Assembly (NCBI RefSeq): GCF_052857255.1
Contig: NC_135497.1
Location: 345,935,751 to 345,999,750 of the forward strand
Length of the DNA: 64,000 nucleotides
Reading direction: 5' to 3'
From: Amblyomma americanum
Taxonomy: Eukaryota > Arthropoda > Arachnida > Ixodida > Ixodidae
In this document: positions 37,964 through 50,557 of the stretch, piece after piece
Layout: the number at the start of each line of letters is the position of its first letter
Position numbering within the stretch: position 1 is the stretch's first letter
The notes under the pieces: generated by a model
Databases searched by the model: none
Seen by the model: only the letters and a program-made list of their open reading frames with translations
Told to the model about the DNA's origin: nothing
Translations under genes and position numbers: made by a program

Positions 37964-40299
37964 AAAGAAAACTTAGTAGACATTTCATTTCCAATCTAAT
38001 AAGCCTTACAGGTGCGACACAGTCGTAATATAATACCCCGCTTTCATTTCAGCTATTCAAATTTCGATAACATCAGTCACTTCCTCAGTGATGTGCCGTT
38101 GAACCGCAGTAGCATTTGCTGCAGTTACTGCTACTTTACCTAATACGCCGGAATTCCTTGGACAACGGATGCTTTCATTTAAAAAAAAAAAAACAGGAAA
38201 TGATCTCAGAGCACCCATGAACACAGGTCGGCTTTAAAAAAAAAGGTGAAAAGTACGTGCTTACACAAGCCAATTTGAGCCCATTTCCCCCATTAAGTGG
38301 CGTCTAGCTCTCTAAATCACCGCCGACTGAAGGCGAATTCGGCATACCGAACCAAATACAGCGACAGGAAACGGTCCACCACGCTAATAATCCAACTTGA
38401 TTGCAAACCCCGGTGAAAGTATGAGGGTCCCTCAATCACTGCAATATTTTTCTGGATTATAAGGGCGTGCAAAAAACTGTCGCTTCCAATTGTTTGTCAT
38501 CTCTATTTTATGTCCTCTGAAGGTAGACCTACAGAACACCTAACACCTTTCGCGAGCCAACCAGACCCGCTGGTTGAGTATGGAAAGTTTTTTTTCAGAG
38601 ATATACTGCGGGCTCTGAAAATTCGGCACATTTGAAAGTTAATCAGGTACGAGAAATACAGAGCTCAATCTCAGTATAAGGAGGAGGGCGCAAGAGACCG
38701 TTGGCATTTAAGGGCAGCCGAGTCCGCATCACTACGTTCGGAGGACCACTGAAGTGCTGACGCGTGCTTATTTACCGCGAGATAACGAGTTCTGCCGGCA
38801 GGTACACAGCGTCACGCAATCCGTCAGAATCATGCGGTGTCGTTCACGAGGGGCGAGTACTCGGCGCCAAGCAAGAATCACAGCTGGGCGGCTAGTCCCA
38901 CCGGAGGCCCAATTAAATGCGAACCCAAACATCGCCGCTCCGGAAATCTTTGCCCTTTCCAGCATCTCCTCCGTTCAGACTTAATAAGGTTCTGGTTAAC
39001 GACTGAAAGCGAAGCCACGGCCTTTAATTAAGAAAGCTGCGTTTCTCAGCCGAGCGCGGTCTGGCTTACTGTGAGCGCGGCTAACAACGCTTGCGCTGTT
39101 GCATGTCTCTTGCTTCTGAAGGGGCCTTCGCACTCCGGTGTGACGTGCTAAGACGCGCGAGAGGAGTTGAGCGCTGGCTACTGAAGCTCAATGTCTGCCT
39201 TATGCAACCGGAGGCTCAAATGTGCTGCTACCGATACCTTTAGTACAAAGACGGCAAAAATGGCGGGCACGCACCAGGAGCCTGTCATCTCTACGGGAAC
39301 TATGATTTTAACTGTCCTTCAACTGAAGCAGCTCCCTCACGCAACTCACTGTTCCTTGTAACCGTCCGCCGACAATACTTCTGTCACCGCCGCTATTCCT
39401 GATGGGGTTCTTCGTAGCGACGAGGACGCCTTCGCGGGAATAGTGACAGCATCACTCCAAAAAGGCCTCCAGCTGCACAGCGACTCTTCCCTGAGTGTCC
39501 ATTCGTCTTCAGTCGACGAAATTTAAACTTGCAAGGACACCAAGGATGCCGCTGGCGGTGGAACTTGGCTCCCTCAAATCGTGGCTCCCCGCTGGAAGCA
39601 ACAATCTTGTTCGCGAGTCATTTATCCGGCCGCACGAGAAATCCATTACGCGAAAACGGGACTTCGCGTCCCCTGTCGTCTTCCTTCTCCTATTCTGGGC
39701 ACACTCCCACGAAGCCGAGCTACAGCCCCACGCGCTCGCCCTCTTCGCAGTCTCGAAAGTGCTCAAGGTCGCGCCGGGGCTCGCAAACAGCGCACGCTTA
39801 GCCGGCGACACCCGGCTGCCCCTCGAGTTGCGTGCAACGCCGCATCATCGGGACTCTAATGTTCTGCCACCCGGCGCGTCAGCGCAGCGGTATAAGGATA
39901 ACGTGTATGGGGACCTAAAATGTCAGCGTTCTCTGTTGTTCTTTCTATTTCTTTTTTTGTCTCCCAACTAGGCAGATTATCTGCGTTCGTTGACGATTGT
40001 TATGTATACAGTTTAGCAACATTGAGGTAAATTTACGAACAACAAAATTTTTAGCCGTTCTTTGTCCGTTTCCGAACAGTGTTGAGCCATTTGCCTTTGC
40101 TTCGTATTGTCCCGTTGCTTCTTCCCTTCCTTGATCTCTTTCACCGTCTCCCCTTTCATTATCTGCCCCCTCCTCAGACAAAGACATCTTGTTGAAACGT
40201 TGGCTAGGCACCCTGAGGCTACCCTCTCCCTTGCTCACTGTGTTTGTGTTGTCAGGAAACTCCCCTTCCTGCACTCTCTCTGCCATGACCTCCATATTA
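37964..40299. other. no supported gene; possible ORF1-like stretch 39390-39890
   Basis: At 39390-39520 one plus frame reads AAIPDGVLRSDEDAFAGIVT, and at 39600-39800 another is Ser/Arg-rich (SRSPSSQSRKCSRSRR). This could be a worn ORF1/gag-like region upstream of the LINE 3' end at 40300, but the link is only positional. At about 40166-40208 there is a GAAACGTTGG preceded by a small dyad (see findings). Nothing else was recognised. Confidence 0.35.
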
Positions 40300-40306
40300 T
40301 TTTATC

Positions 40307-40618
40307 TTGCACTCTAAAACGACGCTTCACCGTCTGAAGGTTCTGTACATGATTTTACATAACAAACTTAAAGTTGATCCTGCTACACAGAATACCTTGA
40401 ACACTTCCAGGGAAACGCGTCACGAAAATGAACTCACCATACAAGAGTATTTCTGCGCTAATAATACCTTTATGTCCTCCTTTTTTCCGCGAGCTGTGCG
40501 CGATTGGAACTCCCTTGATTACTCAGTGATTGTACAGCCAACTACTGAGGAATTTTTGGCGCTAGCTGGCAAAAGTGTGTTGTCAGGAAAGAAACTGAAT
40601 TTTATTTACTTTTTCTAA
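40307..40618 (+). pseudogene. C-terminus of CR1/Jockey-like ORF2
   Basis: The frame carries LKVLYMILHNKLKVDP near the start and FFPRAVRDWNSLDYSV near residue 65. The latter is the conserved end of CR1/Jockey ORF2 (FFPRTxRxWNxLP). It ends naturally at TAA 40616-40618. The reverse transcriptase and endonuclease domains are absent, so no activity is possible. Confidence 0.78.
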
Positions 40619-40845
40619 CATTTTTGGAGGTTTTCCATGTATTTGTACATTCCATGTTTTTATTGCATTTGTCGCGATCATTTATGAAGGGAAAAGGTGA
40701 TGATTACTTATTGGTTATCTTTGTATTGCTTTTTCCAATGCCTATTCTTATTGTCCCCATAATCTTCACTGCACTTTTTGCATACTTGAAACAGTGTTTA
40801 TGCCTGGTCGACTGTTTGCCTGCGGCCAGACCCCACTCCTGTAAA

Positions 40846-40864
40846 AATCCCTGAAACAGGGATT
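40846..40864 (+). repeat. 3'-terminal hairpin of the CR1-like element
   Basis: AATCCCTG-AAA-CAGGGATT, a perfect 8-bp stem with a 3-nt loop, about 10 nt before the TTGATAAATAAA tail. It may be the RT recognition structure. Confidence 0.6.
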
Positions 40865-40905
40865 GGCAGTATTGATAAATAAAAATTAATAAACACTTGT
40901 AAGGA

Positions 40906-43900
40906 GTAGCAAACTCTCTTGACAAGTTGGCAAGACATATCTTGCTAACCTCAGATCACTCTCTTTGGATGCCAGTCTGTACCTAACTGGATCTGCAACG
41001 ACTGCCAAGTCGAAGCTAGAAACAGGCACAAAGTAAAAGAGAGCGGAGGAGGCATCAAAAAAGAAAAAAAGAAACATCACACACTTCATTTTACGCCACG
41101 GCATATCATCTAGAAAACAGGAGATACAGACGCATACCAAATTAAGTATACCATAGGAAAAAAAAAAAAAAAACCTGTGTCAGTTCCACACCACATGAAA
41201 ACAATATCAGGACTCAAATGGAGCTTTCCTGTGCTGTGGAGTGAGTCTTGATAGAATTATAGAGCAATATTTTTAGCACACTCCCAGGCCTACCGTTTGA
41301 GTCCGCTATATGCTTTTGTACGGCACCGTAGGTCCCAAATTATATCGGTAATAAAATTTTATAAGTTTATCCATTCAAGGAAACTGTTGTAGCAGGTCTT
41401 TCTAAATGGGTCTCAAGCAAAGACCTCATCAGAGGCCAGTTTCTCCATATACAACGATTTCACATGCCGGACCCAACACAGTGCCTACTTTGCTTTTCGA
41501 TTATGGCCACCTTTCCACTCACGTCGCCGCTGCAAAAACTGTAATAATCACATATCTTTCCTCCTTTCTTCGCATGCATATCGAAACAGAGCCCATGCTA
41601 TCATGAGCCTCACATAGAAAACCAGGAATAGAGAGCACGTCGAAACAGCGAGGTGAAACGCACTAATTACTTGCTCCCGTAAATAGTGCTCACTGTTACA
41701 GACAGTGCAGTGGAAGAATCGCGCTTCCTATGAGCCAGCAAGTCACTGGAGCTTATCTAGACTTATTGAAGGACCAGCACCGATTACGACCAGTCGTGTT
41801 GCGTACACGCCCGGCTGAATGACGCAGGGTGCGACAGGCGTGCCGCTTCCCTGCAGCCGCGCCACCTAGCGTTCACCGCTGCTGCAGCAAACTCTAACGA
41901 GACGCAGCACGCGAAACGGGGCGCGACCGTAACGATTTTCGCGCCTCTCGCGGATCTCGCGCCACAGTGACGACGACCAGCGCCGGCGCCGATTTCGAGC
42001 CGCAAATCGCGAACCTCCCACCCACAAAACGCCCACCCGGCCGCCGCAGCGACAGCCCGCGCGCGCCATGTTATTGCGGGGTTTTCTAGCGTGCGCGGCC
42101 CGAGCGCGCGCTCGCGCGCCGTTACACATGCCTTGCTGTCCCCGCGTACAAGCCGCGGGAAAGAAAGCGCGCGCCCGCCTGATTACCCACCGACGCGTGG
42201 CGTTGGTCAAACACAGAGCAGGCTTGCGGTTGGCTGCGTCGCAATCGCGCCGACGGAACGCGCACTGGCGGAGGGAGAGGGAGAAAGGAAAGGGGAAGGA
42301 GGAGAGGACTTCTCATGGAGAGAAGGGGGAAAGTGAGAGGAAGCTGAGGCAGGAAGTCAGAAAAGCGTAATAAGGCAGGAGGAGAGAACGGCAGAAGGGA
42401 GAGTGAGGAAACGAAGCGTCCCCGGCTTGTGCGCGCCGCCAGATAGGAAGCCGCTCTCCCAAATCTAGCGCGCTGATATGCCCAGATAGGAAAATATGGG
42501 GGATGTAGGGAATGGCAGGAGGCGAGCTGACACGAGGGAGGGAGGAAAAGAGAGAGGCGGAGACGCGGTATGATTGGCATGCCGTTGCGCACGGCATGTC
42601 AGGCGCTCGAAAGCCCCGCGCACTCGCATGTACCGGGAGACCACAGTTCGCCCGGTTAGCAACACGAGTTTGTAAGGGAGTGCCGGGCATGCACGAATGG
42701 CAGAAATTCGAGCAATTAGGCACGGACCATGCACGCATCGGAGACTATTGCAAGCGGCACGCAAGCTCATTACCAGATAGAGCGAGAGAAGAACCTAGAA
42801 AAAAATAAAGAGGCGAGGTTATTAGCGGGCCCAGATGGGTGGCCGCACGCGGGAGCTATGTTGCCGGTCGTTAGCGCACCCGGCGAGAAAGCGGCGCAGT
42901 TCACGCGTGCGTCTGTAAACCGCCTTAAAGTACGGGGCTAACGAAAGGGAATGTCGAACTGCTTCTTGCGCGGAGCATGCAGAAATAAACACGGGGTAAG
43001 ACGACTCTGCTCAAAAGATGCTGACGGCTCGGTAAGTGCTGTTTATGCAGGCCGTTTGCCTCAACTGTACGAGGGCTCTAGGAAACATAGCTGTAAATAC
43101 TGCCGCAATGAAAGCACGCTTTCTTGCTGACCATCATGTTGATTTTTTTTTTCAGATAGAGGAATCTGCCTGCGTAAACAGCGGACTCAGTAATTAAGGA
43201 ACTCGGCCATGAACCATAGCCGCCATGTAGTCCGCGAGACACACTGCAATATATCAAAGACTCTGAATTTACCTCGATGTCATGCATGTGCCGCTACATA
43301 GATCACAGTTACTTCCAAACTATACGTTACCACAGAAATGACTTCCGCGCTTTCTACTTTGGATGTAAAACCTCCAACCAAATGCTACTTCAGCATTAGT
43401 TACGTTATTCGATTACTTAGATATCAGGGTCGTTAGGAATGAAATATCTGGAACTCTTATGAGTGCCGAAGTAGAGTATTATTTATTCTATTTTGCCAAA
43501 TGCACAAGCCCTGCCTATCGCAGAAACCACTGCACAAAGCGCGATGAGGTTAACGCTGGCCGGAAAACCCAAGGAATAAGAAATAAGCAACGCCAACGAG
43601 TGCAGGAGTGTTCGCGCGCTGAATTCGTGCTTAGGGTGCCCCGCGCTAGTAAGAGTAGTGCGATTGAATAAAGCCACAAGTTGAGAACTATTTTAGGGCA
43701 GCGGCATCAACTAACTTAGCAAAGAAGAGAAAACTAAAAAAAGAAAGTAAATACAACAAGTTTTTTCAGACAATCTTGAAGAAAGGCAACGGTACATTTA
43801 CCATTCTCTTTCCGCCTTGTATCTCCGTCCTTTATCTCTTAATAATAACAAAGAACGCTGGAATCTTCAATCTTCTCAACATGAACCCTAGAAAACAGGC

Positions 43901-44009
43901 GGCCCGATGGAATTCCAAACAAATCCTCAATAAATATGCTGAGTGGTGCAGAAAATATATGGGACTGTTTTTTGGTAAGCCGCTATCAGCTGCTAATCTA
44001 TTGCACATC
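40906..44009. other. no supported gene; GC/CpG-rich block 41800-42290
   Basis: The part at 41800-42290 is dense in CpG (GCGCGCGCC, CGAGCGCGCG runs) and has long frames in all phases, so it could be a CpG island. It is followed by purine-rich sequence to about 42570. No exon with recognisable protein was found on either strand. Confidence 0.4.
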
Positions 44010-44370
44010 TAAAAAAAAAAGCTTCGCAAGACAGGAAACAGGATAAATGTTGCCAGCTTCAAATCCGTATCAATTACTAGCACTTTATGCAGGGTGTTAG
44101 AGAATATCATTTTCAAATACATTACAAGAATGCGAACATTTACTATCGCCTTACTAGCATTTTTTTTTTTTTTGGTGCTGGCTTGTCAACCTTTACTCAA
44201 CTAAGAGAAGGTGCTCACGACGTTGCTCTTAGTTTTAATGATTGTTCTCAAATTGATGTGATTTTACGTGACTTTTCTGAGGCTAATGATTGCGTGTCAG
44301 CCAAAGTTAATTGCAAATTTAGAGCAGTTGTCGAGGCGGGGGAAATTTTTGCCTGGATAAGATATTTTTA

Positions 44371-44755
44371 CAGCGAAAGCTGCTATAGCTTTGGTTTAGC
44401 CATAAAAGCCTGCATTATGGCGTGGAATCTGCAGCACCAGCCGTAAGACCTTACTGACTTAGCGTATTACTTTATTTTCACTTATTCTTCATGTTTAATT
44501 TAATATACTTTGATTCTATTCGCCACCTGCCGCGGTTGGGGGTTGTCAAAGTGGAGAGAGGGGAATCCCCTTCTACGTTTAGGGGAGACTATGGAGCGAG
44601 AAGGCGCGAAAAAGAAGAGGGTGGGAGGTGGCCAGATAAGATTTCGTTGATTCGAATTAGCACGGCCAGGCTTTTTCTTACGGCTGACTATGTAGATTCA
44701 GCGGGCAAATGAAGGGCTATATGGCTAAAGCAAAGCTATAACAGCTCTCGCTCAT
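44371..44755. mobile_element. MITE (385 bp) inside the CR1-like LINE
   Basis: Terminal inverted repeats of 40 nt (44371-44410 and 44714-44753) match at 33 of 40 positions; both contain TATAGCTTT and TTTAGCCATA. There is no coding capacity. It lies exactly where the RT reading is interrupted. A TA occurs at both outer flanks (TTTTA before, ATTAA after), so a Tc1/mariner-type TA target is possible but unproved. Confidence 0.75.
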
Positions 44756-45058
44756 TAATGCTCTAAGCCGGTAAGCTTAGCTATACAAAAATGACACTTT
44801 CAACACATCACTCACAGTTTATGTTCGACTATATACCATCCGATGTCCTTTCTGTCACATCTGGTGCTCCACAAGGCTTGGTTCTCGGCAGACTGCTGTT
44901 GCTGATCTTAATGATATATTAATGATATAACCAATATTATAAGGTGCACAGTTAAACTCTTCGCGGATTATTGTGTCACATATAAGTAAAGAGGCATAAC
45001 GACTTCCTCGTTCTTTCTCGTGGTGCTCCAAGTGGCAAATGTCTGTTGATCTTAATAG

Positions 45059-45290
45059 TTTGGTTTGTGGTTTATGGGAGTTTAACGTCCCAAAGCGACT
45101 CAGGCTATGAGGGACGCCGTAGTGAAGGGCTCCGGCAATTTCGACCACCTGGGGTTGTTTAACGTACACTGGCATCGCACAGTACACGGGCCTCTAGAAT
45201 TTCGCCTCCATTGAAATTGCCACGGCCGGGATCGAACCCGCGTCTTTCGGGTCAGCAGCCGAGAGCCATAACCACTGAGCCACGGAGGCG
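45059..45290 (-). mobile_element. tRNA-derived SINE (Ruka type) inside the CR1-like LINE
   Basis: The minus-strand head is CCGCCTCCGTGGCTCAGTGG, with a B box GGGTTCGATCCC (its reverse complement GGGATCGAACCC starts at about 45228). The body has GTACGTTAAACAACCCCAGG and the GGAGCCCTTCACTACGGC block, and the tail ends in AAACC at the left. It interrupts the LINE reading after CSKWQMSVDLN. The flanks GATCTTAATAG and GATATTATTAA are only loosely similar, so the target duplication is uncertain. Confidence 0.85.
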
Positions 45291-45670
45291 GATATTATTA
45301 ACGTTAATAAATGAGTCGAACGAAAAAAAAAAACCCTCTAACTTCACTAATATCGTTATTGACATGGTACTTTAGGGGGCTGATCAAGAGATTTAAGAAA
45401 ACGTTAACAACAAACATTAATTGGGAAACGCGCAACTAACATAACAATTACTGCACTACTCAAGCTATTCTATCTACAAAGAGGAATAAAGCTCACTCCA
45501 ATGAATATCAAGCTTCTGGCCTAGAAAACATTTCTGCGACCTATTTCAGAATGTGCTAAGACAATTTGCTTTCCTTATACATGAACTAACCTGGCGAAAT
45601 TTGACAAGGAAAAGCATAAAGGTTCATTCAAACAGCTAGTATCGTCCTACTGACTAATGCCCTGACTTAA

Positions 45671-46784
45671 GATTGCCGTCTCTTAATGCGATGACAAACG
45701 CCCTCCCTTCCCCGGCACTCGCTCAAACTTTTTTTTCTGTTAGCTGCAAAGCTTCTGCCCCATAGGTCAGTACCGCAGTGTAACATACTAAAGCCCCTAG
45801 CGTAAGTCTTCGCAACAGGCACCCACTAAGCGGCGCGCCACACTAGACGCATGAGCTTCCCGCCCTATTCAGTAGATCGCGAAGCGGTACGCTCAGCCTC
45901 ACTGCCGTACGTTTCTTGCGCCATCGGAAACGGCCGAAAAGGAAGGACTAAAGAAAGAGACCAAACTGTAACCAACGGCCGTTCAGGTACAGCGAACCGA
46001 GCAGCATTCTGAGCTGCAGCCTCCATTTTTCTTTCCGTCCAGCCAGTGGCGCCGCCTTGCCATGACGTGTGGCGTCATATCCGGTCGTGGCCACCGAGAA
46101 TGACAGCGGGCCAAAGGGATCAAGGGGCATCTGAAGATTTATCACCGCTCGTGGCCGCACCAACGGCTTTGTGTTCTGCCGCTGCTCGACGGCGCCCTCT
46201 TGCATAGCAGTCACCGCTTATTGCCGATGGTGAGCAGATAGCTTACATCTTTTACCATTTCATCACCAGCCCTATTACGCTAACGAAAGGTCGAGAGCGC
46301 GGAAGGAGCCAACCAGCGAGCAGACGAGAAAATATGAACCAAGTATTTCTGGCTCGCAGCTTCGAGGCGCTACTGAGCCTCGTGCGCTGTGTGCGTGATG
46401 CCAACTCTGCCTGCATGGCTGAGGCGTCACACGCAGCCGCCTTCCCACGTCGAGCCTTCATCGTGCGATGACCAGTTAGAGGGACTTCAGTCGCAGGCAG
46501 TCGTCGAACGTGGCGAGCAGAGACGGCGTCGGTGAGTATCCATTTTTTATTGTCATTTGTAGCCCTGCAGCAGCGAAGGAGCCGCGGGCCAATGCACAGC
46601 AATAACTTCGTTTCGAAAGCAGAAGAGTGTGCAGTGCGCATTTCGTGTGAACCAAGGCCGGAATACCTATGGGCGAGGGCACGCAAACACTTTCAAGTAG
46701 AAGCGGGGCCCGTGGGGAGAAGTGGGAAGGGGGGAGGGGAGGGAAGGAAAGCGCCGAAGGAAATCAGTACGCAGGATGCCAGCA
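45671..46784. other. no supported gene; possible LINE scrap at 45735-45790
   Basis: At about 45740-45790 GTTAGCTGCAAAGCTTCTGC followed by CCCATAGGTCAGTAC resembles the minus-strand segment of the RTE/L1-like LINE seen near 6920-6950. It is short and uncertain. At 46500-46545 a GTCG/GTGAGTAT reads like a splice donor after GC-rich sequence, with no recognisable coding exon. Confidence 0.3.
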
Positions 46785-47270
46785 GAACTTTAATGACAGG
46801 AGTGACGGAGAGCTCGGTTGCAGCGAAACGTGCCCATAGCCAGCCGCTCAACAGCGGGGGAGAGGAAAAGAAAATAAAGAAGTAGAGAGAGTAGATGGGA
46901 GGTGGTGATGTCCCGATAAAACGAGTTGCATGGAGAGTCTCGGACGGCGTCCATGTCCACACCGCTTGCACATGTCTCTGGCGCGAAATGTAAATCGAAG
47001 TAAAGGTGAGCGCGCTCACATCACGCACATCACCGACGACGCAGATGTCCTCGCACACAAAGGCATCAAACATGCCTCTTTCGCAGTGTTAACCGTGTAG
47101 TCTACATTTGCACCTGCAAAGTAGCGCTCGCATGCTTTAGATATGGGCGGCGTTTAGGTTTCTCTCACTTAATAACTGGAAAACACCCTTCGACGCAAAC
47201 CAGCCTAAAGTAACCGAGTTTAAGCGCATAGATGGTGACGCGGTAGTGAAAAGACTGGTAAGCGCGATGT
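46785..47270 (+). repeat. unclassified dispersed repeat, copy 2
   Basis: Second copy of the repeat at 25140-25990, in the same orientation and without the SINE, which confirms that the SINE there is a secondary insertion. The shared blocks appear in the same order. Confidence 0.6.
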
Positions 47271-48006
<736 letters not shown>

Positions 48007-48028
48007 CAGGTGTTTCAGATAAGCCGCC

Positions 48029-48697
48029 ACTAATTTTTAAAAAGTGGCTTTTTTATGTACAAAGATGGCTTTTGCGCCATAGTAATACCAGTGTTGGCAG
48101 ACATCAGAAAATAGGCGAATAATTATAATTACCGAGCTCGTAAACTAATTTCTAATGGTTACCTTTTAACTGTCACAGTTAGGCGTCTGGTTGCAATTAA
48201 AGATATGCAGCCACTCGTAAGCAATTGCCATATGTCTTAAAAATTTAGAAAAATTTATTATCCTCGGCACTGTGACCCAAAGATTCTGGCCATCTCGCGT
48301 CAAAACACGGGCGCTTTCGAAAAGCGCGCGTCTGGCGGGAACAAATGAACGCCCCCCCAGCTGCGCGTCACTGCGTGTCCAACGCATCTCGTGACGTTCT
48401 CTGTACTGCGGTGCTCGGCGCTGATCGGCACTTTACTCGCTGCTCCAGCCCACACGGGAGAGAGAAGGTCACATGGCCCGTGCGTTGAGGGGCGGGCGAG
48501 GGGGGGCGTTGCTTTGCGCTCGAAAAACACGCGCGAGCTTTTCGAAAGCGCGCATCGTTCGGTTGTAATACTTGGAAAGTTAACCAGCTTAACAGTCAAC
48601 ACTATTCTCCCGATTGCTAATGTCCGCTGACACTGGTATTATTACGACGCCGATGTCATCTTTGTCCCATAATTAAAGAGCCTATTTAAAAAAAATT
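48029..48697. mobile_element. foldback/MITE-like element with long inverted arms
   Basis: The left outer arm (48029-48165) aligns with the reverse complement of the right outer arm (about 48560-48697). Both carry ACAAAGATGGC/ACAAAGATGAC and then AATACCAGTGT. A second pair of arms, about 48309-48358 and 48503-48553, shares GCGCTTTCGAAAAG and GAACGCCCCCCC-type sequence. The middle is GC-rich. About 140 nt in the left arm (48166-48308) has no partner. No transposase is present. It sits next to a long TA array. Confidence 0.7.
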
Positions 48698-50539
48698 ACC
48701 GGGGGTGTTCCCTAAAATATCTGGTACGCTGGCAATTTTCACGACCTGGAGGGGGACCCTAATTGATCCAATATGGCGGCGGCACGCAGGACTGCCCCCG
48801 GAATCAGCCTATGTCGAATCGCGCTTGATTTAAAATTTCACGATAAACTGGCTCGTTTTTACCATTGGAAGCAACTTTGTGTGAATCAGACAGCCTCTAT
48901 ATTCTCGACCATATGGGAAACAACGAAGCAATCGCTGCCTCGCGTTGGAGCTGGCGTAAATATGGAGCGGTAGACGGTCGACGCATGCTTCGGAGAGAAT
49001 TTCATATCAATCACATCGAAGACGAAGAGTTTTGTACAGTGGATGGATTACAATACCAAGAAATTAGGTAAGCAAGGCACAGCGACTGTCAATTTCCAGT
49101 GCTGCTTCGCACAAAACAAGCTAGACGAGTTTGGCAGTCCCAGTCGCTTGGATTCGAACTGAAAGTTTGGATTCGAACAGAACTGGCCAGCCGGCCAGGC
49201 CTGCGAACGCACTCTCACTCACAGAGAAAGCATGCGTTCAAGGTTGCAGCTGCATTCTCGTAATGATTGCAGTGAAACGCCAGACCTTCAGCTCTGTTCA
49301 CGGAGCTCTCTTCTGGCAGGCATTGTGCTAAAACGCTTACCAGGCGGTAGAAACGCCCCAAGTTATCATGAGTACAACTTACTCTGCTCAGCATTAACAG
49401 ACTAAAGCCAACTTGGTCAAACTGCGTCAGGATGAATGCTACTTTAACGTGACAGTCATGCGCACTGCCACACTAATTCAAGATCGGTCGAGAGGGTTGT
49501 GTCGTCACACGTTGAGCTGTTTCATGAAACTGATTAAAATTCTAGTTAAATTCTGACTATAAGGTCGTTGCACGACCGAAATGTCATTATGACACAAAAG
49601 GATCTAAAATATACAAATTTAGCTGAAAAGAAAATTGGGGTAATTAGTTGAGAATCTGACCCTTGAGTTGCGAGACGAACTTTACACGTAGGCCATTGAG
49701 GCACGTTCGTTCGACTTGCTTAAAGGGATAACTTTTGTGTTTTGTGCTGTATCACGCGGTCCAGTATTCGTAATGATGTACGCTAATATGAACGTGCGAT
49801 TTGAAGAAGTACGAATTGAGAATTATAGTAGCCAATGACAATTAACGCTGTCGCGTAATACCTTGAAGGCGGAGCTTAAATGCCACCCTCATTTTCATGT
49901 TCTCCGTTGAGCGCTTTCCCACATGAAACGTTGGTTTTATTTTCAAGGCGCTATTTTGGATAGACGCCTGGTTTAACCCAACTTGTTTGGTGAGCATACA
50001 GCCTAGAATATCGTGTTTTACTCGAAAACGAATAGTCCCGAGTGTATATATTTACAGTACAGCTGAACAGAACGGTTTCTTCTGCTTTATCTACGACTGT
50101 TGGGTCGGCGCTAACAGGGCCGTGCCTGTGTGAGCACTGCTGAGCCCAGCGCAGCAACGAGGCCGCCTCCAGCTCAAGATTTTCTCGGAGAAATTTAGCA
50201 AGCAATCTCTAATCTGGCCCTACCAGGTGTTCCCAGCGGATGCATTTTCACACATGGAACCGTTGGCAATACCGCAGCGGATTTTGACCTTGGGCAAGAA
50301 GCCGGGCCTCGACCAGCGTAACTGGCCGTTTCAAGGGACGCAAATTTCTCAAAGCGAATGCCGCGTCGCTTCGGCCTTCCTGCCATCTCCCTTCTGTTGA
50401 GAAGCACCTCCCGTGAGGGAACGCCCCTCACCTGTGTCACCTGTGGGCCGGCTCTATACATACACACCAGAGGGGTTGCATAAGATTTAAAGTGATTCCT
50501 CATCACTGAGCACGAATTCTGGCGTTTCAAGGGGAAGAT

Positions 50540-50557
50540 GGGGGGGGGGGGGGGGGG
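50540..50557. repeat. poly(G) tract, G18
   Basis: Eighteen consecutive G residues. Confidence 0.9.

Larger units (their letters stand above)
40300..40905 (+). mobile_element. CR1/Jockey-like LINE, 3' end
   Basis: This has the last ~103 codons of ORF2 (40307-40618), a T-rich 3' UTR, a small hairpin (40846-40864) and a TTGATAAATAAAAATTAATAAAC tail-like end near 40874-40897. CR1-type LINEs are commonly 5'-truncated and end in a hairpin plus short repeats, which fits. No clear target duplication was seen. Confidence 0.75.
44025..45660 (+). pseudogene. CR1-like reverse transcriptase, fragmented
   Basis: Recognised pieces are FKSVSITSTLCRVLENIIFK (44060-44120; family RPISLTSxLxKxLE) and FNDCSQIDVILRDFSEAND (44235-44293; motif A, family DxILLDFSKAFD). 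After the MITE comes SDVLSVTSGAPQGLVLG (44843-44893; motif B, family SGVPQGSVLG), then LFADYC (44958-44975; motif C, where FADD has become FADY) and CSKWQMSVDLN (45025-45057). After the SINE comes ITITALLKLFYLQRGIKLTP followed by NIKLLA (about 45440-45520). The second Asp of motif C is lost. The motif A copy also has N for F (EAND for KAFD). Confidence 0.75.
44010..45670 (+). mobile_element. CR1-like LINE fragment with two nested insertions
   Basis: Plus-strand reverse transcriptase remnants run in the right order: start of RT at 44025-44370, motif B/C region at 44815-45055, C-terminal part at about 45300-45660. The first gap is a MITE (44371-44755), the second a SINE (45059-45290). Removing both would give a roughly continuous RT region of about 1.05 kb. 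Many stops and frameshifts are present. Confidence 0.75.

Noticed and set aside
46500..46545. Splice donor GTGAGTAT as the end of a plus-strand exon.
   Set aside because: A donor hexamer alone is common by chance and no coding sequence precedes it.
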